A stretch of DNA of 64,000 bases, taken from positions 744,001 through 808,000 of the forward strand of contig NZ_JACCCO010000001.1 in assembly GCF_013409935.1 (NCBI RefSeq). The letters run 5' to 3'. The notes below the pieces were generated by a model. It was given only the letters and a program-made list of their open reading frames with translations. It was not told the DNA's origin and did not search any database. The position numbers were made by a program, and so were the translations under genes. Below are positions 25,600-33,945 of this stretch, in pieces (the stretch's first letter is position 1; each line of letters starts with the position of its first letter). Source of the DNA: Streptosporangium sandarakinum. Lineage in GTDB: Bacteria > Actinomycetota > Actinomycetes > Streptosporangiales > Streptosporangiaceae.

Positions 25600-26589
25600 T
25601 CAGGCGCCCAGGGCCGGCAGGACGACGTCCTCCATGACGGCCAGGGGCAGCGCGCCCTGCTCCGCGCCGTCGTAGTCGCCCGCCGTGACGGCCACGACGA
25701 GGTCGAGCCGGGGGACGACGAAGATCCGCTGCCCGCCGTTGCCCATGGCCGTGGCCGCCCCGTCCGGAGCGACGTACCAGAGGTAGCCGTAGGAGACCTC
25801 GTCCCAGGCCGGCACCCGGGGGCGCAGCATCTCCCCGATCCACCCGGGGGCCACCTCGCGGCCGAGCACGGCCTGGCCGATCCTGGCCATGCCGCGCGGG
25901 GTCAGCCGCAGGCCGGAGGCCGCCGAGGCCACCCCGTCCGCACCCGCCGCCCACTCGAAGGGGCCGACGCCGAGCGGCTCGAAGAGCTCGGTGCGGGCGA
26001 AGTCCGCGAGCGGGCGCCCGGTCCCCCGGGCGATGAGCGCGCCGACCAGGGCGGCGGCGCCGCCGCTGTAGTGCCACCGCCGGCCCGGCTCCTCGACGAC
26101 CGGCCTCTCCAGCACGAAGCGGACCCGGTCGGGCGCCAGTTCCATGCCGATCTCGTCGTTCTCCGGCGAGGTGTACGGCGCGCTCTCGTCCCACCGCAGG
26201 CCGAGCGTCATCGTCAGCGCGTGCCCGACGGTCAGCCGGGCGAGTCCGGGGTCGGCGGCCAGGTCGGGATACTCGGGGAACTGCGCCAGGAGCGGCTCGG
26301 CGGGGTCGGGCACAAGGCCGTCGGCCAGGGCGAGGCCGTACAGCAGCCCGACGACGCTCTTGGTGACCGAGCGGACGTCGTGCAGGGTGTCCGGCCCGAA
26401 GTCGACCGTGCCGAGCGGGGTGTCCCAGGCGAAGTCGGGGCCGCTGCCGTAGCGCTCCAGCACCGGGACGCCGTGGCGGACCACCACCACGCCGTGCGGG
26501 CCCGGCGGGTGCTTCCGGACCAGGGCGTCGAACCGGTCGGCCAGCTCGGGCGCGAAGCCCGCCTCCTCGGGGTCGGCCTGCCGCCACAT
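25600..26589 (-). CDS. Serine hydrolase, class C beta-lactamase-like
   Basis: 329 aa from the ATG at 26589, which has GGAGGAG six bases before it. It shows the SxxK motif in DVRSVTKSVVGLLYG, a YSGG element in the YxN position (RWHYSGGAAALVGALI) and a C-terminal GNGGQRIFVVPRLDLVVAVT near the KTG-like triad. There is no signal peptide, so it is probably a cytoplasmic esterase or peptidase of the penicillin-binding-protein fold rather than a resistance enzyme. The YxN variant could affect catalysis. Confidence 0.88.
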   Translation of the reverse strand: MWRQADPEEAGFAPELADRFDALVRKHPPGPHGVVVVRHGVPVLERYGSGPDFAWDTPLGTVDFGPDTLHDVRSVTKSVVGLLYGLALADGLVPDPAEPLLAQFPEYPDLAADPGLARLTVGHALTMTLGLRWDESAPYTSPENDEIGMELAPDRVRFVLERPVVEEPGRRWHYSGGAAALVGALIARGTGRPLADFARTELFEPLGVGPFEWAAGADGVASAASGLRLTPRGMARIGQAVLGREVAPGWIGEMLRPRVPAWDEVSYGYLWYVAPDGAATAMGNGGQRIFVVPRLDLVVAVTAGDYDGAEQGALPLAVMEDVVLPALGA

Positions 26590-26919
26590 GCGAATCTCCT
26601 CCGTCTCACTCGGCCACGCCGGACACACCGGACATGCCGGCCACGCAGCCTCCCACAGGGGACGGCCGGATTTCCAACCGGTTTCCGCCGGGAAGGGGTC
26701 GCGGACTCCCGGAGACCGAGGCGAAGGTCGGCCCATGCTCCGCGTCCGGGACGAGCCGTCCGCCGGGCGGATCGTCCCGGCGGGTGAACCGTGTCCCGAA
26801 GTCCCCCGGAACCAGTGAGAAGCGGCGCGTTCCCCGCGCGGCTCAACCGTTGCTCCGGAGCCGGCGCGGGGATGCCCCCATGGACGCGGACGCCTGGACG
26901 CGGACGCCGCCGCCCGATG
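26590..26919. other. Spacer without a recognisable gene
   Basis: 330 bp between the hydrolase start and the DUF1349 gene stop. It contains short GC-rich repeats (CCGGACACACCGGACATGCC near 26620, GACGCGGACGCC near 26885) and the hydrolase promoter region. No coding frame with family similarity is seen. Confidence 0.4.
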
Positions 26920-27480
26920 TCAGACGCCGCTACGCAGGTCCGCCAGGCGCTCGGCGGAGTGGCGGATGTCCTCGAACCGCACGGTGCAGCCCTCCCCCGT
27001 CGGGGACTGGGCGTGGAAGCCGGCCTCGGGGTCGCCGTCCAGCGCGAAGTAGCGGATCAGCTGCCAGAAGTCCGAGTCCGCGGCGACGTGGAAGGCGTAG
27101 GCGGAGCCGATCCGGGAGATCCGCAGCCGGACGTCGTCGCCCTCGACGGTGAACGCGTTACAGTCGTCGGACACCCCCCGGTTCACCACGGTGACGACCG
27201 TGGGCCTGCCCTGCGGAGAGAGCTCCAGGTAGAACTTCGCCCAGTGGTCCGGGCTCGCGTACAGCAGCATCACACCCGCGTCGTAGGTGGACAGCAGGTC
27301 GAGCCGGACGCGGGCGCTGAGGGTGAAGTCGCCGTCGAGGCGGCCGACCAGCGCGGGGGCGTTGTCGAAGCGGTCGGGACCGCCGGGGTCGCAGAACGGG
27401 TCCGTCTTCGGCCCCGCGGTGATGGAGAGGGCGTCCTCTCCCGCCACCTCGTAGGCGACCGGCTCGTGCAGCCAGCGCAT
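26920..27480 (-). CDS. DUF1349 domain protein
   Basis: 186 aa from MRWLHEPVAYEV. DUF1349 members are concanavalin-like beta-sandwich proteins of unknown function, some near sugar enzymes. Visible blocks are DGDFTLSARVRLDLLSTYDA, GVMLLYASPDHWAKFYLE, VVTVVNRGVSDDCNAF, RISRIGSAYAFHVAADSDFW and AQSPTGEGCTVRFEDI. The length is normal and the frame intact. No ribosome-binding site precedes the ATG. Upstream sequence runs directly out of the truncated oxidoreductase gene, so expression may depend on that message. Confidence 0.8.
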   Translation of the reverse strand: MRWLHEPVAYEVAGEDALSITAGPKTDPFCDPGGPDRFDNAPALVGRLDGDFTLSARVRLDLLSTYDAGVMLLYASPDHWAKFYLELSPQGRPTVVTVVNRGVSDDCNAFTVEGDDVRLRISRIGSAYAFHVAADSDFWQLIRYFALDGDPEAGFHAQSPTGEGCTVRFEDIRHSAERLADLRSGV

Positions 27481-28507
27481 GGGGGCGGGGAAGGCGGGCA
27501 GGCGGGGGCGGTGCCGTGCCGGACACTGCGGGCGAAGTCGGCCAGCAGCGGCGCGTGCGGGTTGGCCGCCGGCGGCAGGTGCTCGTCGATCGGCGCGCCG
27601 TCGACGACGCCGCGGATCCGGCCGGCGTCGAGCGGATCCAGCTCCACCCGCCCGCCGTCGAAGGTCACGGCCATCCGGTCGTACGGCGGGGCGGGGGCCC
27701 ATTCGGCGTCGAGAGAGGCACGCGTGCCCGACGGCCAGGAGAGCTCCACCCGAGCGGCGCGCTCCGCGCCGCGGGGGAAACGCGCGCCGAGCACGGCGTC
27801 CACCGTCACCGGCTCGCCCAGCAGCCGGACCAGCAGGTCGAGGCGGTGGCTGCCGATGTCGGCCAGCACTCCCCCGCCGCTCTCGGCCGGGTCGGTGCGC
27901 CAGGCCCGCGGATCGCCGGGGACCGGGGCGAAGGGGGCGCGGAAGGACAGGGTGACCCGGTGCACGGCCCGGCCCGCGAGCAGCCCGGCCAGCCTGACGA
28001 CCGCCGGGGCGAGCCGCCGATAGTAGGCGACGCCGACGTGCGCGCCGGGCGCCGCCAGCTCGGCGCGGAGACCGCCCGGCGGCCGGGTGCGGAAGGCGGC
28101 CGGCCGCTCCCCCGGGCGGACACGCCGCCGTACGGTCCCGTCCCGAGCGCACCGCCGTACGGTCCCGTCCCCGGCGCGCCGCCGTACGGTGCCGGCGTGA
28201 GCGGGAGCAGGCCGAGCGGTTTCTCCACCAGGACCGGCGGTCCCGCGCGTACGGCCGCCGCGGCCAGCGGCACGTGCGCGGCCACCGGCGTGGCGACGTA
28301 CACGACGTCCACCGCGCGCAGCAGCTCCGCGTAGTCAGAGGTGCCGAGGGGCACGCCGTGCTCGCCGGCGAGCGCACGGGCGCGGGCGGCGTCGCGGCCC
28401 CAGACGACGGCCACCCGCTGGGAGAGCGACAGCAGGCCGGGCAGCGCGCGCCTGCGCACGATGTCGCCGTAGCCAGCGATCCCCCAGGTCAGCTCGGTTC
28501 CGGGCAT
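27481..28507 (-). pseudogene. Gfo/Idh/MocA oxidoreductase gene, frameshifted and 3' truncated
   Basis: The start is normal: LTWGIAGYGDIVRRRALPGL, a Rossmann dinucleotide site, then YVATPVAAHVPLAAAAV and LVEKPLG (the catalytic EKP). Immediately after come three copies of a 27-bp repeat, and then the homology resumes in another frame as HVGVAYYRRLAP, GGGVLADIGSHRLDLLVRLL and LLADFARSVRHGTAP. The last 40 or so residues are missing where the DUF1349 start occurs. The protein would end wrongly in any frame. The first codons overlap the end of the dehydrogenase gene. Confidence 0.8.
28128..28200. repeat. 27-bp tandem repeat inside the oxidoreductase pseudogene
   Basis: ccgtacggtcccgtcc recurs at 28128, 28155 and (partial) 28182, an exact 27-bp period. 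In the first frame it encodes PYGGAPGTG, PYGGALGTG and PYGGVSARG right after the EKPLG motif. The frameshift lies beside it. Confidence 0.8.
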
Positions 28508-29289
28508 ATCGCGATCTTCAGGGTCTCTGCGGGCGGGGTGCGGTGCGGGCCCGGTTCGGCGGCGGGGTACAGGGTGGGGCTCGCCGACAGCCGGTCCACG
28601 GCGAGCTGGATGTCCTCCAGCGGGTAGACGCCGGTGAGCAGGTCGCCCAGGTGCAGACGGTCACCGAGGGAGGCGACCAGGCGTTCGGCGACCCGCATCG
28701 CGGCGGCCCGGTCGGCGTCGGTCGGCTCGGCCGAGGCGTGCGCGCGCAGGCCCTTCTTCTCCCACTTCACCATGTCGATCGTCACGTGCGTGTCGATGTG
28801 GTGGGTGCCGAGGAACACCACCAGCCCGTTCTGCCGGACCAGGTCCACGCAGGCCGCGAGGGTGTGCGGGGTGCCGACCGCCTCGACGGCCACGTCGAAG
28901 TCGCCGCCCGGTCCGGCGAGGAGGGCGTCCGGCCCGGCGGAGGCGTCCACCGCGACCGTGCGGTCCGCGCCCAGCAGCGCCGACCGCTCCAGCCGCCAGG
29001 GGTCGAGGTCGGCGACCGCGATCTCCGCGGCGCCGCGCAGCCGGGCGACCTGCAGGGCCATCAGGCCGATCGGGCCCTGCCCGACGATCGCCACCCGGTC
29101 GCCGAGCCGTACGCCCCTGGTCGCGTGCACGGCCGGCGGGAGGGTCTGCAGGATCGCCCCCCGCTCGAAGGGGATGTCGTCCGGCAGCGCCCCCACCGCG
29201 ATCTCCCTGGCCGCGGCGAACTCGGCGTACCCCGAGGTGAGCGGGGTGCGGACGAAGACGCGGCGGCCGGCGAGCCGGGCCTGGCGCAT
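28489..29289 (-). pseudogene. Medium-chain alcohol dehydrogenase lacking the catalytic zinc domain
   Basis: The frame starts MRQARLAG after a good GGGAGGAA site, then jumps to RRVFVRTPLTSGYAEFAAAR, which normally lies about 100 residues further on. The Rossmann half follows intact: VGQGPIGLMALQVARLRGA, VADLDPWRLERSALLGADRT, and FDVAVEAVGTPHTLAACVDL. The Cys, His-Glu and structural-zinc Cys residues of the N-terminal domain are gone. This is an in-frame deletion, so a 266-aa product could be made but cannot be a normal dehydrogenase. Confidence 0.75.
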
Positions 29290-29985
29290 CCGTTCCTCCC
29301 TCCGTCGGGGCGGTGGTCCGCCCGCGCGTCCGCGGCGGTCAGGTCCCGCCACATCAGGCGTCCGTCCAGGGCGCCGCCCACCGGCCTTCCGGCCGCGGCG
29401 GTCAGCGTCCGCAGCCCGGGGGCCGTGCCCAGGGGCGTCCAGGCGTCGAGGCCGGGCGGCCGGGTGACCAGCTCGCCGTCCGCCGTCACCGCGGCCAGGC
29501 GACCGCTCACGTTCGCCAGCGCCACCGCGCCCGCCGGTCCCGCGGCGTCCTCGGTCCACGGTCCGGGCCGGGCAGCGGCCAGGGGGCGCGACAGCAGGCG
29601 GCCGTCCGCGGTGACGACGTACATCACGTCGTCGACCGGGGCGAGGGCGACCGCGCCGGGGGGAGCCGGGTAGAGGTCCGTCCACGCCGCCGGCTCGGGC
29701 ACCGGTTCGCGTCCGCGGACCATGCCGTCGGTGTGCAGGCCGTACAGCAGGACGGGGCTGCCGGGGGTGGCCTCGCGCGGGGCGGTCAGCACCGCGAGGC
29801 CCGGCGCGCCCTCCAGGGTCGTCCAGCCCAGGTTCTGGGTCCGCAGCGGCCGCACCGCGACGGAACCGTCGTCGCGGACGGCGAAGAGCAGCCCTTCCAG
29901 CGCCGCCAGCGATCTCACCCCGGCGCAGCCGCCCATCGGCTCCCAGCCGGCGCCGGTACGGCTCAGCCGGTCGAGGACGTTACGG
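29290..29985 (-). pseudogene. Beta-propeller (tectonin-like) protein fragment
   Basis: An open frame carries repeated blade motifs: GWTTLEGAPGLAVLTA, AWTDLYPAPPGAVALAPVDD, PWTEDAAGPAGAVALANVSG and AWTPLGTAPGLRTLTAA, each followed by a G-x-L strand pair (TADGRLLSRPL, TADGELVTRPP, ALDGRLMWRDL). It has no start codon in frame before a stop near 29990 (reads TGFLTRNVLDRLSRTGAGW), and it runs off into the dehydrogenase gene at its other end. Both ends look cut. The ligand is unknown. Confidence 0.55.
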
Positions 29986-29989
29986 GTGA

Positions 29990-30953
29990 GGAAACCGGTT
30001 CACCGTTCTGGCTCGGCCGCCGCGACCGGCTGGGCTTCGACCCGCTCACCGACGTCACCGACTTCGCGTCCCTGCGCATGTTCGGCCGATTCGACAAGGC
30101 GGAGCTGCGCGGCGTGCGCGCCCGCGACCTGCTGCCCCGGGGTTTCGCCGGCCGGCCGTTCCGGGTCGTGGAGACGGGCGGCACCTCCGGCGCGCCGATC
30201 CGCGTCGTCGATGTCACGCGCGCCGTGCACGACGCCGGGATGTACGGCGTCATGCTGGAGGCCCGCGGGCTGGCCATGACGCCGAGCGGCCCGCACGCCT
30301 ACGGCCACTTCGTCAAGCTGCTCGGCGACAGCCGGGGCGGGGCCGTGTTCTCCGTCGACTTCGACCCCCGCTGGGTGAAGGCGCTGCTGCGCGACGAGCG
30401 CAGCGCCGACGGCTACGTCGGCCACCTGATCGACCAGACGCGGGCCGTGCTCGACGACGAGCGGCCGGCCCTGCTGTTCACCACCTCCCGGCTCCTGCTG
30501 TCGCCGGCCCCGGCCCTGCCCAAGCCCCTGGCCGCGTACGGCGTCCGCGCCGTCTGCACCGGCGGCACCTCCTGCAGGGAGGAGGAGGCCCGCTACCTGC
30601 GGGAGGAGTACCTGCAGGGGGTGCAGTGGATCGACACCTACGGCAACACCCTCATGGGGCACGCCCTCCAGGGCGACGCCGCCGCACCGGACCGGCCGCA
30701 CACCTACCACCTGCCGCCGCCACTGGCCGCCGTGCACGTCGTCGAGCCCGGCGACATGTGGCGTGAGGTACCGCTCGGCGCGCGTGGCCGGGTCAGGGTC
30801 ACCACCCTCCTGGAGGACCTGTTCCTGCCCAACCTGCTGGAGCGGGACAACGCCGTCCGGACCGGGCCGCACCCCTGGTTCCCCTGGGAGGGGCTGGCCG
30901 GCATCGGCGCGTACGCCGAGGAGGGCGACACGCTGACCGAGGGGGTGTACTGA
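29990..30953 (+). pseudogene. LuxE/PaaK-like acyl-activating enzyme, 5' truncated
   Basis: From about 29990 the plus frame reads SPFWLGRRDRLGFDPLTDV, then the AMP-binding VVETGGTSGAPIRVVDVT, PALLFTTSRLLLSPAPAL, VRAVCTGGTSCREEEARYLR, QWIDTYGNTLMGHALQGDA and GRVRVTTLLEDLFLPNLLER. This is the acyl-protein synthetase (LuxE-like) branch of the adenylate-forming family. No start codon with a ribosome-binding site precedes the homology, and the expected first roughly 45 residues are lacking. The first in-frame ATG is 30078. The stop overlaps the next ATG (TGATG). Confidence 0.65.
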
Positions 30954-31070
30954 TGGAGCGGGCCGCCAGGGTCCTGTCGTCGAACGCCGTGCCCGTCCCG
31001 TTCACCGGCGAGCTGTTCCGCCCGCTGCCCGACAGCACCGCCCTGCTCGGCGACCCCGAGCGGGCCGCGC
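30953..31070 (+). pseudogene. LuxC-like acyl-CoA reductase, N-terminal fragment
   Basis: MERAARVLSSNAVPVPFTGE, then LFRPLPDSTALLGDPERAAL is a plausible start of an acyl-CoA reductase and is coupled to the LuxE-like gene. After about 39 codons the sequence turns into the GC-rich 3' end of the minus-strand dienelactone hydrolase gene. The rest of the enzyme, about 400 residues, is missing. The assignment rests mainly on the LuxE-like neighbour. Confidence 0.4.
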
Positions 31071-31853
31071 TCAGCCCACCTGGCCGGGCCCCGGCCGGCC
31101 GGGGCCCGGCCGGTCGAGGAACGCCAGGACGCGCCGCCAGGCGTCGGCGCACGCGTCGGCGTGCTCGTCGTTCCTGACGTCGAAGAACCCGTGCGGGGCA
31201 CCGGGGTAGACGACGAACTCGTGCTCCACCCCGGCGGTGGTGAGGGCGTCGCCGAACTCCTTCACCGCGCTCTCCGGGATGCCCTCGTCGGCCCCGCCGA
31301 ACAGGCCGAGGACGGGGGCCGACAGGTCGGCGGCGTGCTGGGCGGGCCCGGGGCCGTACGGGCCGGCGATGCCGGGGTGGCCGTAGAAGCCGACCACCCC
31401 GGCCAGGCCGAAGCGCGGCTCGGAGGCGAAGAAGGCCAGCCGTCCGCCCATGCAGAAGCCCAGGGCCACCTGGGTGCCGCCGAACTCCCGCAGCCTGCCG
31501 AGGGCGGCGGTCATGTCGTCCTGCTGCCGGGACCGGGTGAGCGCGGCGTAGTCCTCCATGCGCGGGAAGTCGCCGCCCCGGCCCTCGGTGGACGGGCCCG
31601 CCGTGCGGCCGAAGTGGTCGTAGGCGATCGCGGGGTGGCCGTGCTCGGCGAGCCGTACGGTCAGGCGCTCGTAGAAGGGCGCCAGCCCCCGGTTGTCGGG
31701 GATCACCACCACCCCGGCGCCCGCGGGCCGTTCGGGAACGGCCAGGTAGGCGGCGAGGCGGGTGCCGTCGGCGGAGGTCAGGGTCAGCGGGCCGGAGGTG
31801 ACGGGCGTGCCGGTGGAGGCGACCGGCGGGGTGGCGTCATCGTCGTAGCACAC
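31071..31853 (-). CDS. Dienelactone hydrolase family protein
   Basis: 260-aa alpha/beta hydrolase. The nucleophile is the Cys of LGFCMGGRLAFFA (about residue 134), the acid Asp follows LGLFGGADEGIP, and the His is in YPGAPHGFFDVRN. GVVVIPDNRGLAPFYERLTV is the usual first strand and oxyanion region. It hydrolyses dienelactones or similar esters. The GTG at 31853 with AGGAC seven bases before it is preferred over longer frames. It is divergent from a MarR gene, which probably regulates it. The C-terminus ends in a Gly/Pro/Arg-rich tail at the junction with the decayed LuxC-like gene. Confidence 0.9.
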   Translation of the reverse strand: MCYDDDATPPVASTGTPVTSGPLTLTSADGTRLAAYLAVPERPAGAGVVVIPDNRGLAPFYERLTVRLAEHGHPAIAYDHFGRTAGPSTEGRGGDFPRMEDYAALTRSRQQDDMTAALGRLREFGGTQVALGFCMGGRLAFFASEPRFGLAGVVGFYGHPGIAGPYGPGPAQHAADLSAPVLGLFGGADEGIPESAVKEFGDALTTAGVEHEFVVYPGAPHGFFDVRNDEHADACADAWRRVLAFLDRPGPGRPGPGQVG

Positions 31854-31920
31854 GGGCGTGTCCTTTCGGTGGATGCCGAGAAAGTAGCAAAGCCGGATTG
31901 ATAAAGCTAACCTTGGCATC
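31854..31920. promoter_or_regulatory. Divergent promoter region, hydrolase/MarR
   Basis: A 67-bp AT-rich gap. For the MarR gene, TAACCT at 31908-31913 ends seven bases before the ATG and there is no ribosome-binding site, so a leaderless transcript is likely. AAAGTAGC near 31881 and GCTAACCTT near 31906 form an imperfect inverted repeat, a candidate MarR site that covers both promoters. Confidence 0.5.
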
Positions 31921-32385
31921 ATGACGCACGACACCCCGCCCGGTTCTGCCCGGCCGGATCACACGGCGCGCGACCTCAGGATCGCCGTCGGCCGTCTCGC
32001 CCGGCAGATCAGACGGCTCTACGGCGTCGCCGACAGCGCGAGCGACCTCACCTTCACCGAGCTGGCCGTGCTGTCCCGGCTGCATCGCCGGGGCCCCTCC
32101 ACCTCCGCCGAGCTCGCCGACTCCGAGCAGATCACCCCCCAGGCGATCGGCACGACGCTCGGCGCCCTGGCCAGGCGGGACCTGATCGCCCGCGAACCCG
32201 ACCCGCGGGACGGCCGGAAGATCGTCAGCCGGCTCACCGAGGCCGGGCTGCGCGCCCACGACGACCGGACCCAGGCCGTCACCGAACGGCTGGAACGCGC
32301 GCTCGGCGACGCCCTGGACGACCGGGAACGGCGCCTGCTCGCCGAGGCGCTGCCCCTGCTGGAACGCGTCGCCGACCGCCTGTGA
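31921..32385 (+). CDS. MarR family transcriptional regulator
   Basis: 154-aa winged-helix regulator: LTFTELAVLSRLHRRGPSTS, AELADSEQITPQAIGTTLGA (helix-turn-helix), then LIAREPDPRDGRKIVSRLTE, the wing with the DxRDxR signature. C-terminal helices form the dimer. It is divergent from the dienelactone hydrolase and most likely represses it and itself. A phenolic or aromatic ligand is plausible from the neighbour, but unproven. Confidence 0.92.
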   Translation: MTHDTPPGSARPDHTARDLRIAVGRLARQIRRLYGVADSASDLTFTELAVLSRLHRRGPSTSAELADSEQITPQAIGTTLGALARRDLIAREPDPRDGRKIVSRLTEAGLRAHDDRTQAVTERLERALGDALDDRERRLLAEALPLLERVADRL

Positions 32386-32443
32386 CAGCCGGCTCCGGCC
32401 CCGGCGGACATCGGCCTTTCGGAACAGAGGAGACCAGAGGAGG

Positions 32444-32995
32444 TCAGGAGTACGACGCCACCATGCCGGTCACCATCCCGGCCACCGCGACGGACGTCAG
32501 GAGCGAACCGAAGATCACCGCGCCCCGGCGGCCCCGCCGGATCCGCAGGGCGTACAGCGCCACGTAGGGGAGGAAGGCGAGCACGCCCGCGCCGAGGAAG
32601 GGCATGGTCAGCGCGGCCAGCAGGCCCGCCGTCCCGGTCGGGACCGCGCGGTCGCGCCCGGGGGCGAGCCGGGCGCGCCTGACGTCCCCGGCGGTGGAGT
32701 CGGGCGAGGCCGCCACCGCGACCGCGGTGCCGCCGCCGTCGGGCGTGAACCTCCCCCGGCAGTCGTAGCGCCCCTCCCCCAGCGACGCGCAGGAGACGAC
32801 GGTGAGCGTGCCCGGTGTGCCGGTCCGGCCGGCCGCCAGTTCCAGGTCGTCCACGGCGAAGACGAAGGGCATCAGGCCCAGGGCCAGCCAGCAGACCAGG
32901 AGGACGGTCATGCCGATGGGGCCGGGGGTGCGGCCGGGGCCCGGGGTCGGCCCGGGCTCCATGCCGTCGAGGAGGCTTTCCAGCGCGTCGTTCAT
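32444..32995 (-). CDS. Membrane protein of unknown function
   Basis: About 183 aa from MNDALESLLDGME. A Pro/Gly-rich stretch precedes a first transmembrane helix (MTVLLVCWLALGLMPFVFAV). An extracytoplasmic part with two Cys residues follows (VVSCASLGEGRYDCRGRFTP, probably a disulfide), then two closely spaced helices near the C-terminus (AGLLAALTMPFLGAGVLAFL, AVIFGSLLTSVAVAGMVTGM). No family is recognised. The length and topology are ordinary for actinobacterial envelope proteins. Confidence 0.75.
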   Translation of the reverse strand: MNDALESLLDGMEPGPTPGPGRTPGPIGMTVLLVCWLALGLMPFVFAVDDLELAAGRTGTPGTLTVVSCASLGEGRYDCRGRFTPDGGGTAVAVAASPDSTAGDVRRARLAPGRDRAVPTGTAGLLAALTMPFLGAGVLAFLPYVALYALRIRRGRRGAVIFGSLLTSVAVAGMVTGMVASYS

Positions 32996-33064
32996 GAGAC
33001 GGAAAGATGCACCCGGCCGCTTGCGGATCACCTGCCTCCGGCTTGCGGCGGGCCGCCCTCCGGC

Positions 33065-33817
33065 TCACGCCTGGCGGCGGGCCTCCCTCTCCTTGGCCCC
33101 GGCCTCATCCATCTGGGCGGCCTCCTCCGGGGTGGGGGCGGTCCCGCCGAGGTGACGGGGCTGCCACCAGACGCCCTGGGGCTGCTCCGGGTAGGTCCGC
33201 TGGGCCCGGTCGAGCAGCTCGGCCATGCGCGTGCGCAGGTCGACGGTGGCGGCGTCGTAGTCGTCGCCGCGCTTGGGATGCATCGACTCGCCGACCAGGA
33301 TGGTGACCGGGACGTGCCGCTGGAGGAGCTTCTTGGGGCGGCCCTTGGTCCACAGCCGCTGCGTGCCCCACAGGGCGACCGGGATCACCGGGACCCCGGC
33401 GGCCACGGCCATCCGGATCGCGCCGTTCTTGATGTCCTTGACGGTGAACGACCGGCTGATCGTGGCCTCGGCGAACACGCCGACGACCTCGCCCGCCTTG
33501 AGCGCCTTCATGGCCGCGCCGAACGCCGAGGCGCCCGCCGCGCGGTCCACCGGGATGTGGTGCATGCCGCGCATCAGCGGGCCGGAGATCCGGTGGTCGA
33601 AGACCTCCTTCTTGGCCATGAACCGGACCAGCCGCCTGGCGGGCAGGGCGGCGAAGCCGGCGAAGATGAAGTCCAGATAGCTGATGTGGTTGCTGACCAG
33701 CACCGCGCCCCCGGTCCTCGGTATCCGCTCGGCGCCCTCGACGCGGATCTTCAAATCCAGCGCGCGGAACAACGTCCGCGCGGCCCCGATGACCGGGGGA
33801 TACACGATCTCAGCCAT
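33065..33817 (-). CDS. 1-acyl-sn-glycerol-3-phosphate acyltransferase (PlsC-like)
   Basis: 250-aa phospholipid-synthesis acyltransferase. It shows the catalytic HX4D as NHISYLD, RFMAKKEVFDHRISGPLMRG, the substrate motif GVFAEATISRSF (variant of FPEGTRS typical of actinobacteria) and VPVIPVALWGTQRLW. The C-terminal part is hydrophilic, with a GVWWQPRHLGGTAP tail also seen in the family. The ATG at 33817 (MAEIVYPPVIGAARTLF) matches the usual start. An upstream in-frame ATG at 33886 adds a poor extension. Confidence 0.92.
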   Translation of the reverse strand: MAEIVYPPVIGAARTLFRALDLKIRVEGAERIPRTGGAVLVSNHISYLDFIFAGFAALPARRLVRFMAKKEVFDHRISGPLMRGMHHIPVDRAAGASAFGAAMKALKAGEVVGVFAEATISRSFTVKDIKNGAIRMAVAAGVPVIPVALWGTQRLWTKGRPKKLLQRHVPVTILVGESMHPKRGDDYDAATVDLRTRMAELLDRAQRTYPEQPQGVWWQPRHLGGTAPTPEEAAQMDEAGAKEREARRQA

Positions 33818-33945
33818 GGCTGAACCGTACCTCAGCTCCCCCGCGCCCCGGCCTGCCACGGTCCCGCCACGGGCCGGGACGGTCACCGTGTCCGCGGCCG
33901 CCTCGGTGACCGTTCAGCGACCGCCCGGCGACCTTCCGGACCGCC

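Noticed and set aside
25600..26589. Beta-lactam resistance gene
   Set aside because: SxxK is present but there is no export signal and the YxN element is changed. Esterase or peptidase-like serine hydrolase is the safer call.
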